Shown one piece after another: positions 42,055 to 51,330 of a stretch of 64,000 nucleotides of DNA (the first letter of the stretch is position 1; each line of letters opens with the position of its first letter). The stretch is from Anthoceros angustus (taxonomy: Eukaryota; Streptophyta; Anthocerotopsida; Anthocerotales; Anthocerotaceae): contig VJWM01000305.1 of assembly GCA_010909165.1 (NCBI GenBank), positions 1 to 64,000 on the forward strand. The letters are read 5' to 3'. A model generated the notes under the pieces. The model did no database searches. It was not told where the DNA came from and was given only the letters and a program-made list of their open reading frames with translations. The position numbers and the translations under genes are program-made.

Positions 42055-42203
42055 TGTTTATTTTGAGGAGCTAAAAAACAGACTTTGTAAAGAGATTAAA
42101 CAAAAATGTGTGTTTTACAAATACATATGGCCTCACTATATATGCAACTCAATAACGGTTCATATGATCAACCCTAACTAGCCGCACCCTTTCATATTTA
42201 ACA
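42055..42203 (-). repeat. copia 1 right LTR (5' LTR)
   Basis: 149 bases, matching 36124-36272 with a handful of small differences. A TATATA motif sits at about 42136-42144. It is followed by TTTGC (42204-42208), the second copy of the target duplication. Confidence 0.9.
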
Positions 42204-42208
42204 TTTGC

Positions 42209-42707
42209 GAAGATTGTGCTAGGGTTGGTAAATTACCAAAGGACTTCTTATTTCAGCACCAACTTCCTGCAATTTTTGTGGAAGATTTCGAGAGGAGCCA
42301 AGCCAGATTGGGGCACCATCATGTATGAGGCCTACATCCACCACCGGGAGAAGCTCCTCAAGCCAAATTCGGTGGATGAGGAAGGGCCAAGGCCCTGCTA
42401 CCTTAGCACCTATTTGGTGCATTTGTGGGAAACGGAGGGACTTCTCACAAGCAAGGAGTTGGAAGATGCTTGGCATCCTTCGGAGATAATTCATCTCCAG
42501 CCAAGCTTGGAAAGGCCCTTGCCTTTTGCATTGAGGAAGACAGTGGGAGGTCAGACCTCCACAAGCATGCTAGGAGCAAGGGCGGAGGATGTAGAGGCAA
42601 CAAGGTTGCCGAGTCTTTTCCCCACGAGGCAAGGGAGGAGAGGAACAGGAACCGCCGAGGAAGGCCGAATGGTAGTCTATGAGAGGAGGACTACCACAGA
42701 GGGGTGA
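42209..42707 (+). CDS. Accessory gene (family B), conserved domain after the copia insertion
   Basis: A 163-codon plus-strand frame (42216-42707) shows the domain clearly: GLVNYQRTSYFSTNFLQFLW, KISRGAKPDWGTIMYEAYIH, HREKLLKPNSVDEEGPRPCY, LSTYLVHLWETEGLLTSKEL and EDAWHPSEIIHLQPSLE. It is the longest open example of the C-terminal half of the domain. It ends with a basic segment and VYERRTTTEG. With 35958-36123 it was one reading frame before the copia insertion. No known enzyme motif. Confidence 0.65.
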
Positions 42708-43020
42708 TACCCCAAGGTGGGAGTCCCACCATCTCATTTGTGCCTAGCAGAGAGGCACCCACCTACCCTAGAGGCACACCCAAGAGGGTGGGCATCCGTG
42801 TAGGCGCCACCTACCACAGGGGGAGCACCTCACCGCTGTAGGCAAGCACCCTACCGGGTAGGGTGCAGCCCACAGGGTAGGGAAGGGAAAGAGGCACACA
42901 GCAGGCGCCACTACCCACGCTTGGAGGAAGGCGGTGGGAGGTCGGACCTCCACAAGCATGCTAGGAGCAAGGGAGCTGGAGATTTAAGAGGCCAACAGGA
43001 ATTGGGCCCTGAGAGGCCGA
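42708..43020 (+). other. Degenerate PTxVG region
   Basis: Decayed CCTACC/GGTAGG motifs (CTACCACAGGGGGAGC, CACCCTACCGGGTAGGGTGC, CACAGGGTAGGG) lie between the conserved domain and the coiled coil. It takes the place of the palindrome linker in other copies. No frame is kept. Confidence 0.5.
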
Positions 43021-43930
43021 GTGCTTGTGAGCACTCGGCCGTGTGGATTTGAAGGGGCTAGGGAACTAGCAGCCTCCTTGTGGGCATGTCAGTCAAAGCC
43101 GGGAGATGACGAGAAAGCAGGGACTAAATGGCAATTGGAAGCTATGGAGTCCGACGAAGGCACCAAGCCGGAGAAGGTCGGGAGAAGCTCCAGGGATCTC
43201 GTGGACCATGGAGAGAGAAGGTCCTAGAGGGAGGTTGTCGCGGGAAGAAGCCATTCGGGCAACAACCCAGCAGGATTCGTGGAGGCATATGGAGGAGCAT
43301 TTTGCCCAGAGCAGAGAAAGGGCAAAACGGAGGCTCTAGGAAGGGAAGGTGGCGGTCCAACAAATGGACGAGAGTGATACTACCAAGCCATCAAAATCCG
43401 GACATGGAAGGAAGAATTGAGAAGAACCTACAAGGAGGAAAAGCGAGTTGGAGGCTCAAGACCCAGAATGCAAGAGTTGGAGGCGAAAAGGGTGCTTGGC
43501 AAGGGAGGAGAGGAGACTTGAGCAAAGGAAATTTGGAGCAAGGAGGTTCCAAGAAGAGGAGTACCACAAGAAAGTGGTACACAGGATGCTGGTGGTGAGG
43601 AAGAGGAGATTTTGGGCAGATTACGCCCTTCAGGCAAAGATGGCCAACCAGCTGAAAGAAGCAAGGGAGGAGAATGTGACCCTCCATGTCAAGGTGGGAG
43701 AATTAACCACCGCAAGGGATGCCTACAAGGGTAGGTGTGAGGATGGAGAGTGGCCCACAGAGATTGATGATCTCCAAATGCAGTATCATAGCTTGGGGGC
43801 TCATCTCCACAACAGGATTTTAAAGGCCAACAATGAAGTCTTGCATTTGGCCAAGAGAAGGACATTAGGTCCTCATGATGATGACAGAAGGATGCAGAGT
43901 GCAGCTGGAGGCCTCCGACTTTGATGAGGC
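43021..43930 (+). CDS. Accessory gene (family B) coiled coil
   Basis: Two frames cover it: 43128-43598 and 43448-43924 (158 codons). The second has LAREERRLEQRKFGARRFQE, ADYALQAKMANQLKEAREEN, VTLHVKVGELTTARDAYKGR and CEDGEWPTEIDDLQMQYHSL, then HLHNRILKANNEVLHLAKRR and GPHDDDRRM. Motif order equals that of the family-A copies but the wording differs (DLQMQY for EMAQQRF), which defines family B. Strong heptads suggest a dimeric rod. The end after GPHDDD is cut by a stop. Confidence 0.65.
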
Positions 43931-44388
43931 CAAGACATGGACTAGGAACTTAAAAGTTTGGGCAACCAGCCCAAAAGAGCTCAAGACGAACAAGTTTGAT
44001 TTTTTTTGGCTAAGAACGATTGAAGAGGAGCATGCCAAGAAATTTTGAGAATCTTGAAGTCGGAGTTGTAGGATATTGTTAGGAAGGCGAAGAGGATATC
44101 CCAGAGGAAGAGGAAGAAGCGGGTCAAAATGACTTGAGCGAGTGAGGGCGCCCAAAGGGCGGTTGCATCACCGCCCGTAGGGTCGCCACACCACGCCGGT
44201 AGGTCGAGAAGGGCATCACCGGGTAGGTCAAGGCCTCGCTAAAGGAAATTTAGAATAGAGGGGATATCCACTATATATGCTCACCAATAGGGAATAAATA
44301 TATAGAGTAATTAGAAGCGATTAATTAGGATAGCGAGATAGGAAAATAGGTAGAATTAGGATTTTGGAATGATGAATCCAATCTAGGG
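43931..44388 (+). other. Accessory tail and AT-rich segment
   Basis: 43931-44240 matches the tail at 2330-2591 (ATTTTTTTTGGCTAA, GTAGGATATTGTTAGGAAG) and ends in decayed palindromes. 44241-44388 is AT-rich with TATATATG, AATATATAGAG and AATTAGGA motifs. It resembles the AT-rich spacer between integrase and accessory gene in the minus-strand elements. Integrase is absent here. Confidence 0.45.
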
Positions 44389-44754
44389 TTGTGCAGTGGC
44401 GTATATCCAAAGGAGGCAAAGTGCGCTGACCGCTTCCTCCACAAAATGCTAGAAGCAAGAGGAGAAGGCCGATGGTGGTCTATGAGAGAAGGAAGGAAGG
44501 AAGGCCATCGCCATCCGCCATCGCCGAGCAAGCCGGGAGGAAGGAGCCGCGGCGCCCATCGAGAAAGACCGCGAGAAGAGGAGACCGTGGAAGGAAGAGG
44601 AAGAGGAAGAGCAAGCAAGGGAAGGAGCTCACCACGCGCCCAACCACGGAAGAGGAAGAGGAAGAGGAAGAGGAAGAGGAAGAGGAAGAGGAAGAGCGAG
44701 AATTGGTGGCGCGCCGCCCGGAAGAGGAAGGACCACGGAGAGAGGTTGCACTGA
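44389..44754 (+). CDS. Accessory gene (family B) basic N-terminus with (KR)n run
   Basis: A 121-codon frame with CADRFLHKMLEARGEGRWWS, then an Arg/Lys-rich stretch SRGAHRERPREEETVEGRGR and a run of about nine Lys-Arg pairs encoded by a (GGAAGA)n microsatellite. It matches the basic N-terminal region of family A (KRGRRRKRGRREGRRR) in position and character. Nuclear targeting or nucleic-acid binding is likely from composition. The next frame over would give poly-Glu instead, so the reading is not certain. Confidence 0.5.
   Translation: MCSGVYPKEAKCADRFLHKMLEARGEGRWWSMREGRKEGHRHPPSPSKPGGRSRGAHRERPREEETVEGRGRGRASKGRSSPRAQPRKRKRKRKRKRKRKRKSENWWRAARKRKDHGERLH
44648..44697. repeat. (GGAAGA)n microsatellite
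   Basis: About eight uninterrupted GGAAGA units. It lies within the basic-region frame of the accessory gene and lengthens its Lys-Arg run. Frame +2 would encode Glu repeats. Confidence 0.9.
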
Positions 44755-45860
44755 AAAATTCAAGGCTAACGTGGCCGCAGAAGTGTGTGAACAAGGAAGA
44801 GGTGTGAGGTGAAATTTTGAAGCTCTCAAATTGGAGAGTAATTTCCTTCCTTGTAGCGTTTGGGAAGGAACGCCACCATGCCTCGAGCTGGGAAAGGCAA
44901 GGGAAGGAGCCACTGCAAGGCTCCTCGCGAGGAGGAAAGAAGGAGAAATACGCCACTGTGAGGGTGAGGTCGAGATGCCTCAATTCACTTGCTTTGCCGG
45001 GCACCAACCCCGAGATTTGGTTGATTTTCTGCAAGGCGGAGGAGGAGAACATCCAATTGGGGTGGGTGTATGGCCGCCAATGGGCCTACACCAATTTGGA
45101 ATTGATTGAGGAGTGTTACATCAACCTCCATCAGCCCGCCGCACTACGAAGGAATGCTAGAACGATCCGCTGTCGGACTTCAAGTATTCGTGTATGGAAG
45201 ACCGAGGAGGAGAGCTCGAATTGCTCTCCTCGAAAGGTCGAATGGAGGAAGAGGACAGCCCTCTCGACATCCCGCAGAGTTCCTTGACATGATGGATGGA
45301 GGAGGAAGGCCCACGCCAAGAATGGGTGGAAGACCGAGAGCATCAAGGAGTCAAGTGGAGGCTCTTCGCAAAGATTGTGCTGGGGTTGGTAAATTACCAA
45401 CGCACTTCTTATTTCAAAGACCAACTTCCTCCAATTTTGTGGAAGATTTCCATGGGAGCCAAGGATTGGGGACTATCATGTATGAGCGTACATCCACCAT
45501 CGAGAGAAGCTCCTCAAGCCAAATTGTGGATGAGGAAGGGCCAAGGCTCGCTACCTTAGCACCTATTTGGTGCATTTATGGGAAACCGAGGGACTCCTCA
45601 CAAGCAAGGAGCTTGAAGATGCATGGCATCCCTTTGAGGTCATCCATCTCCGAGGTTGGAAAGGCCTTTGCCTTTGCATTGCGAAGACGGTGGGAGGTCG
45701 ACTCCACAAGCATGCTAGAAGCAAGAGGAGAAGGTTGAGGCAACAAAGTTGCGAGTGGGAATCCCACAGAGCAAGCAAGGGAAGAAGGCAAGAAGCGGCC
45801 GAGAAGGCCGAATGGTGGTCTATGAGAGAAGGACCATGTGAGGGTGATGACAGAGTGGGG
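44755..45860 (+). pseudogene. Accessory gene (family B) conserved domain, copy 2
   Basis: Plus-strand frames give EVEMPQFTCFAGHQPRDLVD (about 44964), VYGRQWAYTNLELIEECYIN, LDMMDGGGRPTPRMG, LVNYQRTSYFKDQLPPILWK, WGTIMYERTSTIER and VHLWETEGLLTSKELEDAWH (45567-45700). The pieces are in several frames (45106-45738, 45296-45559, 45567-45911) but cover the whole domain. It is the most complete view of the domain's N-terminal half. It begins after the basic region at 44754. Confidence 0.6.
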
Positions 45861-46120
45861 AGTCCCCACCATCTCCTTTGTGCCTACGAGAGGCACTGCA
45901 CTACCCCGTAGGGAGGCGCCACCTGGGGGCCTATCAGGTAGGCGCCACCACCATGGTAGGCTTGGTCATGGTAGGCTTGGTCATGGTAGGAGTTTCTCCT
46001 ACCATGGTAGGTAGGCACCCCACCGCCAGCAAAGCCACCAAGGGTGGAAGGGAAGGAGCCACCAAAGGCTCTTCCTCGAGGAGGAAAGGAAAAGAAGGTG
46101 GAGCTGCCAGGAGGGGTGAG
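45861..46120 (+). repeat. Palindrome cluster in the plus-strand array
   Basis: 45945-46015 has CCACCATGGTAGG, GGTCATGGTAGG (twice) and CCTACCATGGTAGG. The plus frame 45878-46315 reads TTMVGLVMVGLVMVGVSPTM followed by VGRHPTAS, a PTxVG variant, and runs on into the next conserved domain (RGEVEMPQFTCFLALNPEIW). The palindromes thus sit between one conserved domain and the next. Confidence 0.6.
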
Positions 46121-46859
46121 GTCGAGATGCCTCAATTCACTTGCTTTCTTGCGCTCAACCCCGAGATTTGGTTGATTTCGGTGGGCGAGGAGGAGAACAT
46201 CCAATTGGGGTGGGTGTATGGCCAATGGGCCTACACCAATTTGGAATTGATTGAGGAGTGTTACATCAACCTCCATCAATCGGAAGCGCCTGCCGCTAGG
46301 AGGAATGCTAGATGATCCGGGCCGTAAGTATTCAGTGTATGGAAGACCGGAGGAGGAGAGCTCGGAATTGCTCTCCTCGAAAGGTCGAATGGAGGAAGAG
46401 GACATCCCTCTCGACATCCCGCAGAGTTCCTTGACATGATGGATGGAGGAGTGAAAGACGCCAAGAATGGGTGGAAGACCGAGAGCATCAAGGAGTCAAG
46501 TGGAGGCTCTTCGCAAAGATTGTGCTGGGGTTGGTAAATTACCACTTCTTATTTCAGACCAACTTCCTCCAATTTTGTGGAAGATTTCCATGGGAGCCAA
46601 GCCGGATTGGGGACTATCATGTATGAGCGTACATCCACCATCGAGAGAAGCTCCTCAAGCCAAATTCGTGGATGAGGAAGGGCCAAGGCCATCTTAGCAC
46701 CTATTTGGTGCATTTATGGGAAACCGAGGGACTCCACAAGCAAGGAGCTTGAAGATGCATGGCATCCCTTTGAGGTCATCCATCTCCAGGTTGGAAAGGC
46801 CTTTGCCTTTGCATTGCGAAAAGGCGGTGGGAGGTCGACCTCCACAAAATGCTAGAAGC
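46121..46859 (+). pseudogene. Accessory gene (family B) conserved domain, copy 3
   Basis: It repeats copy 2: EVEMPQFTCFLALNPEIWLI, EEENIQLGWVYGQWAYTNLE, LIEECYINLHQSEAPAARRN, then EEEDIPLDIPQSSLT, KISMGAKPDWGLSCM and the WETEG region. Frames shift at CG-containing spots relative to copy 2. Domain length is about 250 residues. Confidence 0.6.
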
Positions 46860-48450
46860 AAGAGGAGAAGGTTGAGGCAACAAGTTGCGGAGTGGGAATC
46901 CTTTTCCCCACAAGCAAGGGAAGAAGGCAAGGCGGAGAAGGCCGATGGTGGTCTATGAGAGAAGGACCACGGGGTGTGAGTGGGGAGTCCCCACCATCTC
47001 CTTTGTGCCTCAGAGAGGCACCCCGACACTACCCGGTGAGGGCGGTCTACCCAAGGGGTGGGCCCTACCGTGGTAGGCGTCGACCTACCATGGTAGGAGT
47101 TTCTCCTACCATGGTAGGAGTTTCTCCTACGGTGGCGGGCACCCCACGCCAGCAAGCAGCCCTGTGGCGGGGAAGGGAAGAAGAGCGGGTGCGCTGCGCC
47201 ACTCCATCTCCGCGCTGGTGGGAGGCGGATGGAGCGACGGTGAAGGGACCACCGGCTGGCCCGAGAGGTGCGGAGAGCTGGAAATTTCCAAGAAGAAGAA
47301 AGAGGGGTGGAATTAGGACCCCTAGGAGAATTGCTGGTGCTTGTGAAGCACTCACCGTGTGGATTTGAAGGGGCTAGGGAAGCAGCCTCCTTGTGGGCAT
47401 GCCAAGAGGAAGTGAAATCTCAAGACATGGCCGGAAGGAAAGGTGGACCAAATGGCAATTGGAGGCCATGGAGTCCGATGAAAAGGCAGCCAAATTGGAA
47501 AAGGTGGAGAAGCTCCAGCGACCTCATAGAACAACGCGAGAAAGCCCCGGAGGAAGTTGTCACAAGTCAAGAAAGAGCCATTCGCAACAACCCAAAAGGA
47601 TTCTTGGAGGCAAAAGGCGGAAGAGCATTTTGCCCAATTAGCAAGAGGAAGGGCAAGAGGCACTAGGAAGGAGAAGGTTGAGGCAACAAGTTGCGGAGTG
47701 GGAATCTTTCCCCAGCAAGCAAGGGAAGAAGGCAAGGCGGAGAAGGCCGATGGTGGTCTATGAGAGAAGGACCACGGGGTGTGAGTGGGGAGTCCCCACC
47801 ATCTCCTTTGTGCCTCAGAGAGGCACCCCGACACTACCCGGTGAGGCGGTCTACCCAAGGGTGGGCCCTACCGTGGTAGGCGTCGACCTACCATGGTAGG
47901 ACATCCTCCTACCATGGTAGGAGTTTCTCCTACGGTGGCGGGCACCCACGCCAGCAAGCAGCCCTGTGGCGGGGAAGGGAAGAAGAGCGGGTGCGCTGCG
48001 CCACTCCATCTCCGCGCTGGTGGGAGGCGGATGGAGCGACGGTGAAGGGACCACCGGCTGGCCCGAGAGGTGCGGAGAGCTGGAAATTTCCAGCAAAAGA
48101 AGGAGGGGTGGAATTAGGACCCCTAGGAGAATTCTGGGTGCTTGTGAAGCACTCTGGTGGATTTGAAGGCTAGGGGCGCCTCCTTGTGGGCATGCCAAGA
48201 GGAAGTGAAATCTCAAGACATGGCCGGAAAGGCAGGACTAAGTGGCAATTGGAGGCCATGGAGTCCGATGAAAAGGCAGCCAAAAAGGCGTGAGAAGCTC
48301 CAGCGACCTCATAGAACAGCGCCGGAGAAGCCCGGAGGAAGTTGTCTCAAGAAAGAGCCATTCGCAACCAACCCAAAAGTTCTTGGAGGCAAAAGGCGGA
48401 AGAGCATTTTGCCCAAGAGAAAAGAGAGGAAAGCAAGGCGAGGCACTAGG
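46860..48450 (+). repeat. 0.8-kb tandem duplication with palindromes and coiled-coil start
   Basis: Unit 1 is 46860-47671 and unit 2 is 47672-48450. They join at GGAGAAG, present in both ends (GCAAGAGGAGAAGGTTGAG and GGAAGGAGAAGCAGCAAC). Each has VYERRTTGCEWGVPTISFVP, palindromes (47065-47140; 47872-47940) read as PTMVGVSPTMVGVSPTVAG-type repeats, and the beginning of the coiled coil (EEVKSQDMAGRK, WRPWSPMKRQPN). The second unit carries on into the coiled-coil end. Confidence 0.7.
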
Positions 48451-49015
48451 AAGGAGAAGCAGCAACTCGGCAAGTGGCCGCACATGAGCAGTGATGGCTA
48501 CTCAAGCTATCAAAATCCGGATATGGGAGAGGAGTTGAGAAGGACCGGTACAATTTGGAAGAGGAGCGGAGCGAGAAGCACAAGACGTGAGCGGAGCAAA
48601 AGATGCTTGGCAAGCGGAGAAAGAGGGGCTTGCCCAATTAGGACTGGAACAAAGGAGGTCTCGAGGAGGAGCCACAAGAAGGTGGTGCAGAATCTTGGTA
48701 GTGAGGAAGCGATTTTTGGCATTATGCCCTTCGTGCAAAAATTGGCCAGCCAAAGGAAGTGAGGGAGGAGAATGTAACCCTCCATGTGAAGGTGGGAGAA
48801 TTAACCACCGCAAGAGATGCCTACAAGGTAGGTGTGAGGATGGAGAGTGGCCCACTGAGATTGATGATCTCCAAATGCAATACAACTTGGGGCTCACCTC
48901 CACAACAGATCTTGAAGGCCAACAAGTCTTACGGTTGGCCAAGAGGAGGACATTGGGTCCTCATGATGATGAGAAGGAGCGCAACAAGTGCGGCCGAGGC
49001 CTCCGATTTTGATGA
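48451..49015 (+). pseudogene. Accessory gene (family B) coiled-coil C-terminal part
   Basis: Frames 48157-48762 and 48759-49190 give ARSTRRERSKRCLASGERGA, REENVTLHVKVGELTTARDA and GPLRLMISKCNTTW-type shifted sequence that in the next frame is CEDGEWPTEIDDLQMQYNLG, then LAKRRTLGPHDDE. It matches 43448-43924 with small indels. Confidence 0.6.
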
Positions 49016-49455
49016 GGCCATCACGAAATGGACTCAGGAATCGAGGAGTCGAGGTGAAGGAGCCACCGCCGTGGAGGGAGACGGCGAGAGCAAGGAGGGG
49101 ACCCACCGCCTGGGGTCACCCACGGGTGACCACCCTACCATGGTAGGACATCCTCCTACCGTGGGGACCAGACACGCCGTAGTCCGCTGACACCGGAGAG
49201 GTGCAGGGGCACGGCACTGTTGGGGAGTTGGCCAGGCCCAATCAAGATGAAGGAGCCGGGGTGAGTATACCCCCGAGGAGCAGCTGGGGTGGTGGGAGAC
49301 AACCCCACCGGAGGAAACTAAGGACGGGTCCCACCCGGAGGAAGGAAGGGTGAGAATCCCTTATCCACGAGTAAGGGAGGAAGGACCCGAGGAGGAGTCC
49401 AACGCAAAAGGCCCGAGAGTTAGGGATCCGCATGGTGGGCGGATGGGGATGAAGG
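49016..49455 (+). other. Accessory C-terminal extension with palindromes
   Basis: After GPHDDD the plus frame continues FDEAITKWTQESRSRGEGAT and GDHPTMVGHPPTVG (palindromes at 49134-49165), then a Gly/Glu/Pro-rich stretch in shifted frames. Family A ends soon after GPHDDD, so this is a family-B extension. Confidence 0.45.
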
Positions 49456-49854
49456 GTGCTCTATGATAGGTATGGACAAACCAAACAAGGCAAGAGCAAT
49501 GAAGATCCCGACCCAAGAAACCCTCAGAAGAGGAAAGAAGGAAGTAAGGGAGCTAGGGGCGGACTACCACGATGGGTCACCACCCGAGTCCGCCGACACG
49601 TAGGGTGCGATAAACGGATCGCGACCAGGCGGCGGAGATGGAAGGCGCCTAGGTGCGCGAGGAAGCGATTGCCGGAGGCCGAGGAACAGACGCCGCCCGC
49701 GAGATGGAGGAAGGGCAAGATTGTACTTGCCCCACACATTAGGAAGCGGACAAAGGCTGGGAAGGGCAAGAGCAAAGGAGGGCGAGGGAGCCAATCCACC
49801 AAGGACACGTCCCACCCCAAAAGGGTGAAGACTAGATATGGTCAAGGGCCATAA
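49456..49854 (+). CDS. Very basic protein at the 3' end of family B
   Basis: An intact 132-codon frame with about one third Lys and Arg. Segments include QKRKEGSKGARGGLPRWVTT, RKRLPEAEEQTPPARWRKGK and APHIRKRTKAGKGKSKGGRG. It ends 30 bases before the LTR, after which comes a polypurine tract. The minus-strand homologue at 62110-62319 is related but frame-broken. It could be the C-terminal tail of the accessory protein or a separate small gene. A nucleic-acid-binding tail is an inference from charge. Confidence 0.45.
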   Translation: MLYDRYGQTKQGKSNEDPDPRNPQKRKEGSKGARGGLPRWVTTRVRRHVGCDKRIATRRRRWKAPRCARKRLPEAEEQTPPARWRKGKIVLAPHIRKRTKAGKGKSKGGRGSQSTKDTSHPKRVKTRYGQGP

Positions 49855-49861
49855 ATGCTAG

Positions 49862-49883
49862 GTAGAAGAATAGGAAGGATAGG
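49862..49883 (+). promoter_or_regulatory. Polypurine tract before LTR 4
   Basis: GTAGAAGAATAGGAAGGATAGG lies directly before TGATGTAATC. The reverse copy lies beside LTR 5 at 62064-62085. Position and composition fit plus-strand priming. Confidence 0.55.
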
Positions 49884-50057
49884 TGATGTAATCGACATCC
49901 TTCGAGGATAGACTTAGGTGAAGTTGCTAGAATAGAATTTACCAAGAAAGATAATAGACTTAGGTGCGGACATTAAATCTTGGCGGTAGGAAATAATAGA
50001 ATTGGAAAAGGTGACCGCAGAGGGTCACCCAAGGGAGGTTGTATGTGGAAGGCCTCC

Positions 50058-50067
50058 TATAAGAGGA
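50058..50067 (+). promoter_or_regulatory. LTR 4 TATA box
   Basis: CTATAAGAGG, in the same place as CTATAAAAGG in family A and as the reverse copy at 61891-61900. Confidence 0.5.
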
Positions 50068-50563
50068 GGAGGATTTCACAAAGTAAAGTATCATGTCTTG
50101 CGCTTCCACGCTCATCGAGTCCTTTGCCATTCTGAGGAATTTCGGGCCGTGGAGCCAACATGAGAGAGGAAGTCGCGGTGGTGAGTGTTTGGTGGAGGAC
50201 TTGCTCACGCAAGTGCCTAAACGAGTTGCTCCCTTGTGAATGGTTGCCGTGAAATTGCTTTGCTTTGGGTGTGTGGCAAATGTGAGAACTCGGCTTGAGG
50301 GTAGACTACAGGAAAGACTCCTGGAGGTTCTCGTCCGGTGTCAAACTCATAGCAACCGCCCAAGGAAGAACTTGCGGTGGAGGCGACCCTGTGCCAGCCG
50401 TAAGGGCGAGTCGAAACCAAGAAGCCCGAATCGAGGTTAGACTAGGAGGAAGAGGATGAGAAGATGAGTAGATTAGAGGTGTAGGTGTTAGTGGAAGGCC
50501 ACAGGCGAGCCTAAGGGACGAATCCCAAATCTGCAAGTAAAAGAGCGCCCCGAGTGGAGAAGT

Positions 50564-50790
50564 TTGGTCTTAGAAGTAGGGACGAAATCGCGGTGTGAAC
50601 CGGGGGTCCACAGGCGCCGTGGTAGGCTCACCGAGGTGACTCGCAATTGTTTTGTGTCGTTGTAGGTCGAGTTTGGTCTTAGAAGTAGGGACGAAATCGC
50701 GGTGTGAACCGGGGGTCCACAGGCGCCCGTGGTAGGCTCCTTGTCACGAGGCGTGACCCGCAATTGTTTTGTGTCGTTGTGGGTCGAGGT
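50564..50790. repeat. 110-bp tandem repeat inside LTR 4
   Basis: TTTGGTCTTAGAAGTAGGGA... through TTGTGTCGTTGTAGGTCGAG occurs at about 50564-50672 and again at 50673-50790. LTR 5 has one copy only. It lies downstream of the TATA, in the transcribed R/U5 part. Confidence 0.7.
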
Positions 50791-50993
50791 TGGCGATTTT
50801 TCAAGCAAAGGCAAGTGGTGCACCGTGAGAGGGAGAGTAGTGGGCGCCTTGCTTGTTGAAGGCGAGAAGTGTGCAGAAGCGATTGGTGACCACAAGGCCT
50901 CGAACTTTCACACAAGTCTCATGGGACGAAACCCAACGACGGGCGACAAAGGATAAGTGTGGCCGCTTATAGTGGGAGGACCCTGAGTGCCCC

Positions 50994-51330
50994 TGATTCT
51001 CCTACCATGCACTCCGAGGAGTCCGAGGAGACAGGAGACTTAAGGAGAAGCCGCGACGCTAAGGAGGAAAGATGGCGTGAGAGTAAGGAGGGGGACAGTG
51101 CCTCACCACAGGGGTCACCCCACTGTAGGTGATGCCCACCACGGTAGTATCACCGTGGTAGACAAATTACCCACGCCGGTAGTCTCATCGGGGTAGGCAA
51201 GCACTGAGCTGGGGCTTGCTGGGATCTGTGTCATGGAGGCCTGGGCCGTGAAGGAAGGAGCTGGGAGGCCTAATGACACACCCCCTGCAGGAATAGAAGA
51301 GGAGGTGGGGGAAACAAACAACTCTCTTAT
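50994..51330. other. Non-coding stretch with decayed palindromes
   Basis: It contains CTACCATGC, CCACGGTAGTATCACCGTGGTAG and CCGGTAGTCTCATCGGGGTAG at 51136-51202, relatives of the PTxVG palindrome. No frame is supported. Confidence 0.4.

Larger units (their letters stand above)
36124..42203 (-). mobile_element. Nested Ty1/copia retrotransposon (copia 1)
   Basis: This minus-strand element of 6080 bases has two 149-base LTRs, a 5-base target duplication, a TGGTATC PBS, Gag with zinc knuckle, protease, integrase, RT and RNase H in copia order. It sits inside the plus-strand accessory gene. The LTRs differ only by five or so short indels and about one base change, so it is recent. Frames are broken in Gag and RNase H, while protease and RT are open. 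Confidence 0.9.
49884..50993 (+). repeat. LTR 4 (family B, plus strand)
   Basis: It matches the reverse complement of 61058-62063 and, more distantly, family-A LTRs. It starts TGATG after the polypurine tract. A TATA (CTATAAGAGG) is at 50058-50067. The far end, GAGTGCCCC, is where the two family-B copies diverge; no clear CA is seen there, so that end is approximate. It holds a 110-base tandem repeat. Confidence 0.65.

Noticed and set aside
44480-45052. Minus-strand 190-codon frame with a Ser run
   Set aside because: It is antisense of the Lys-Arg/Glu microsatellite and the accessory N-terminus; no independent support.
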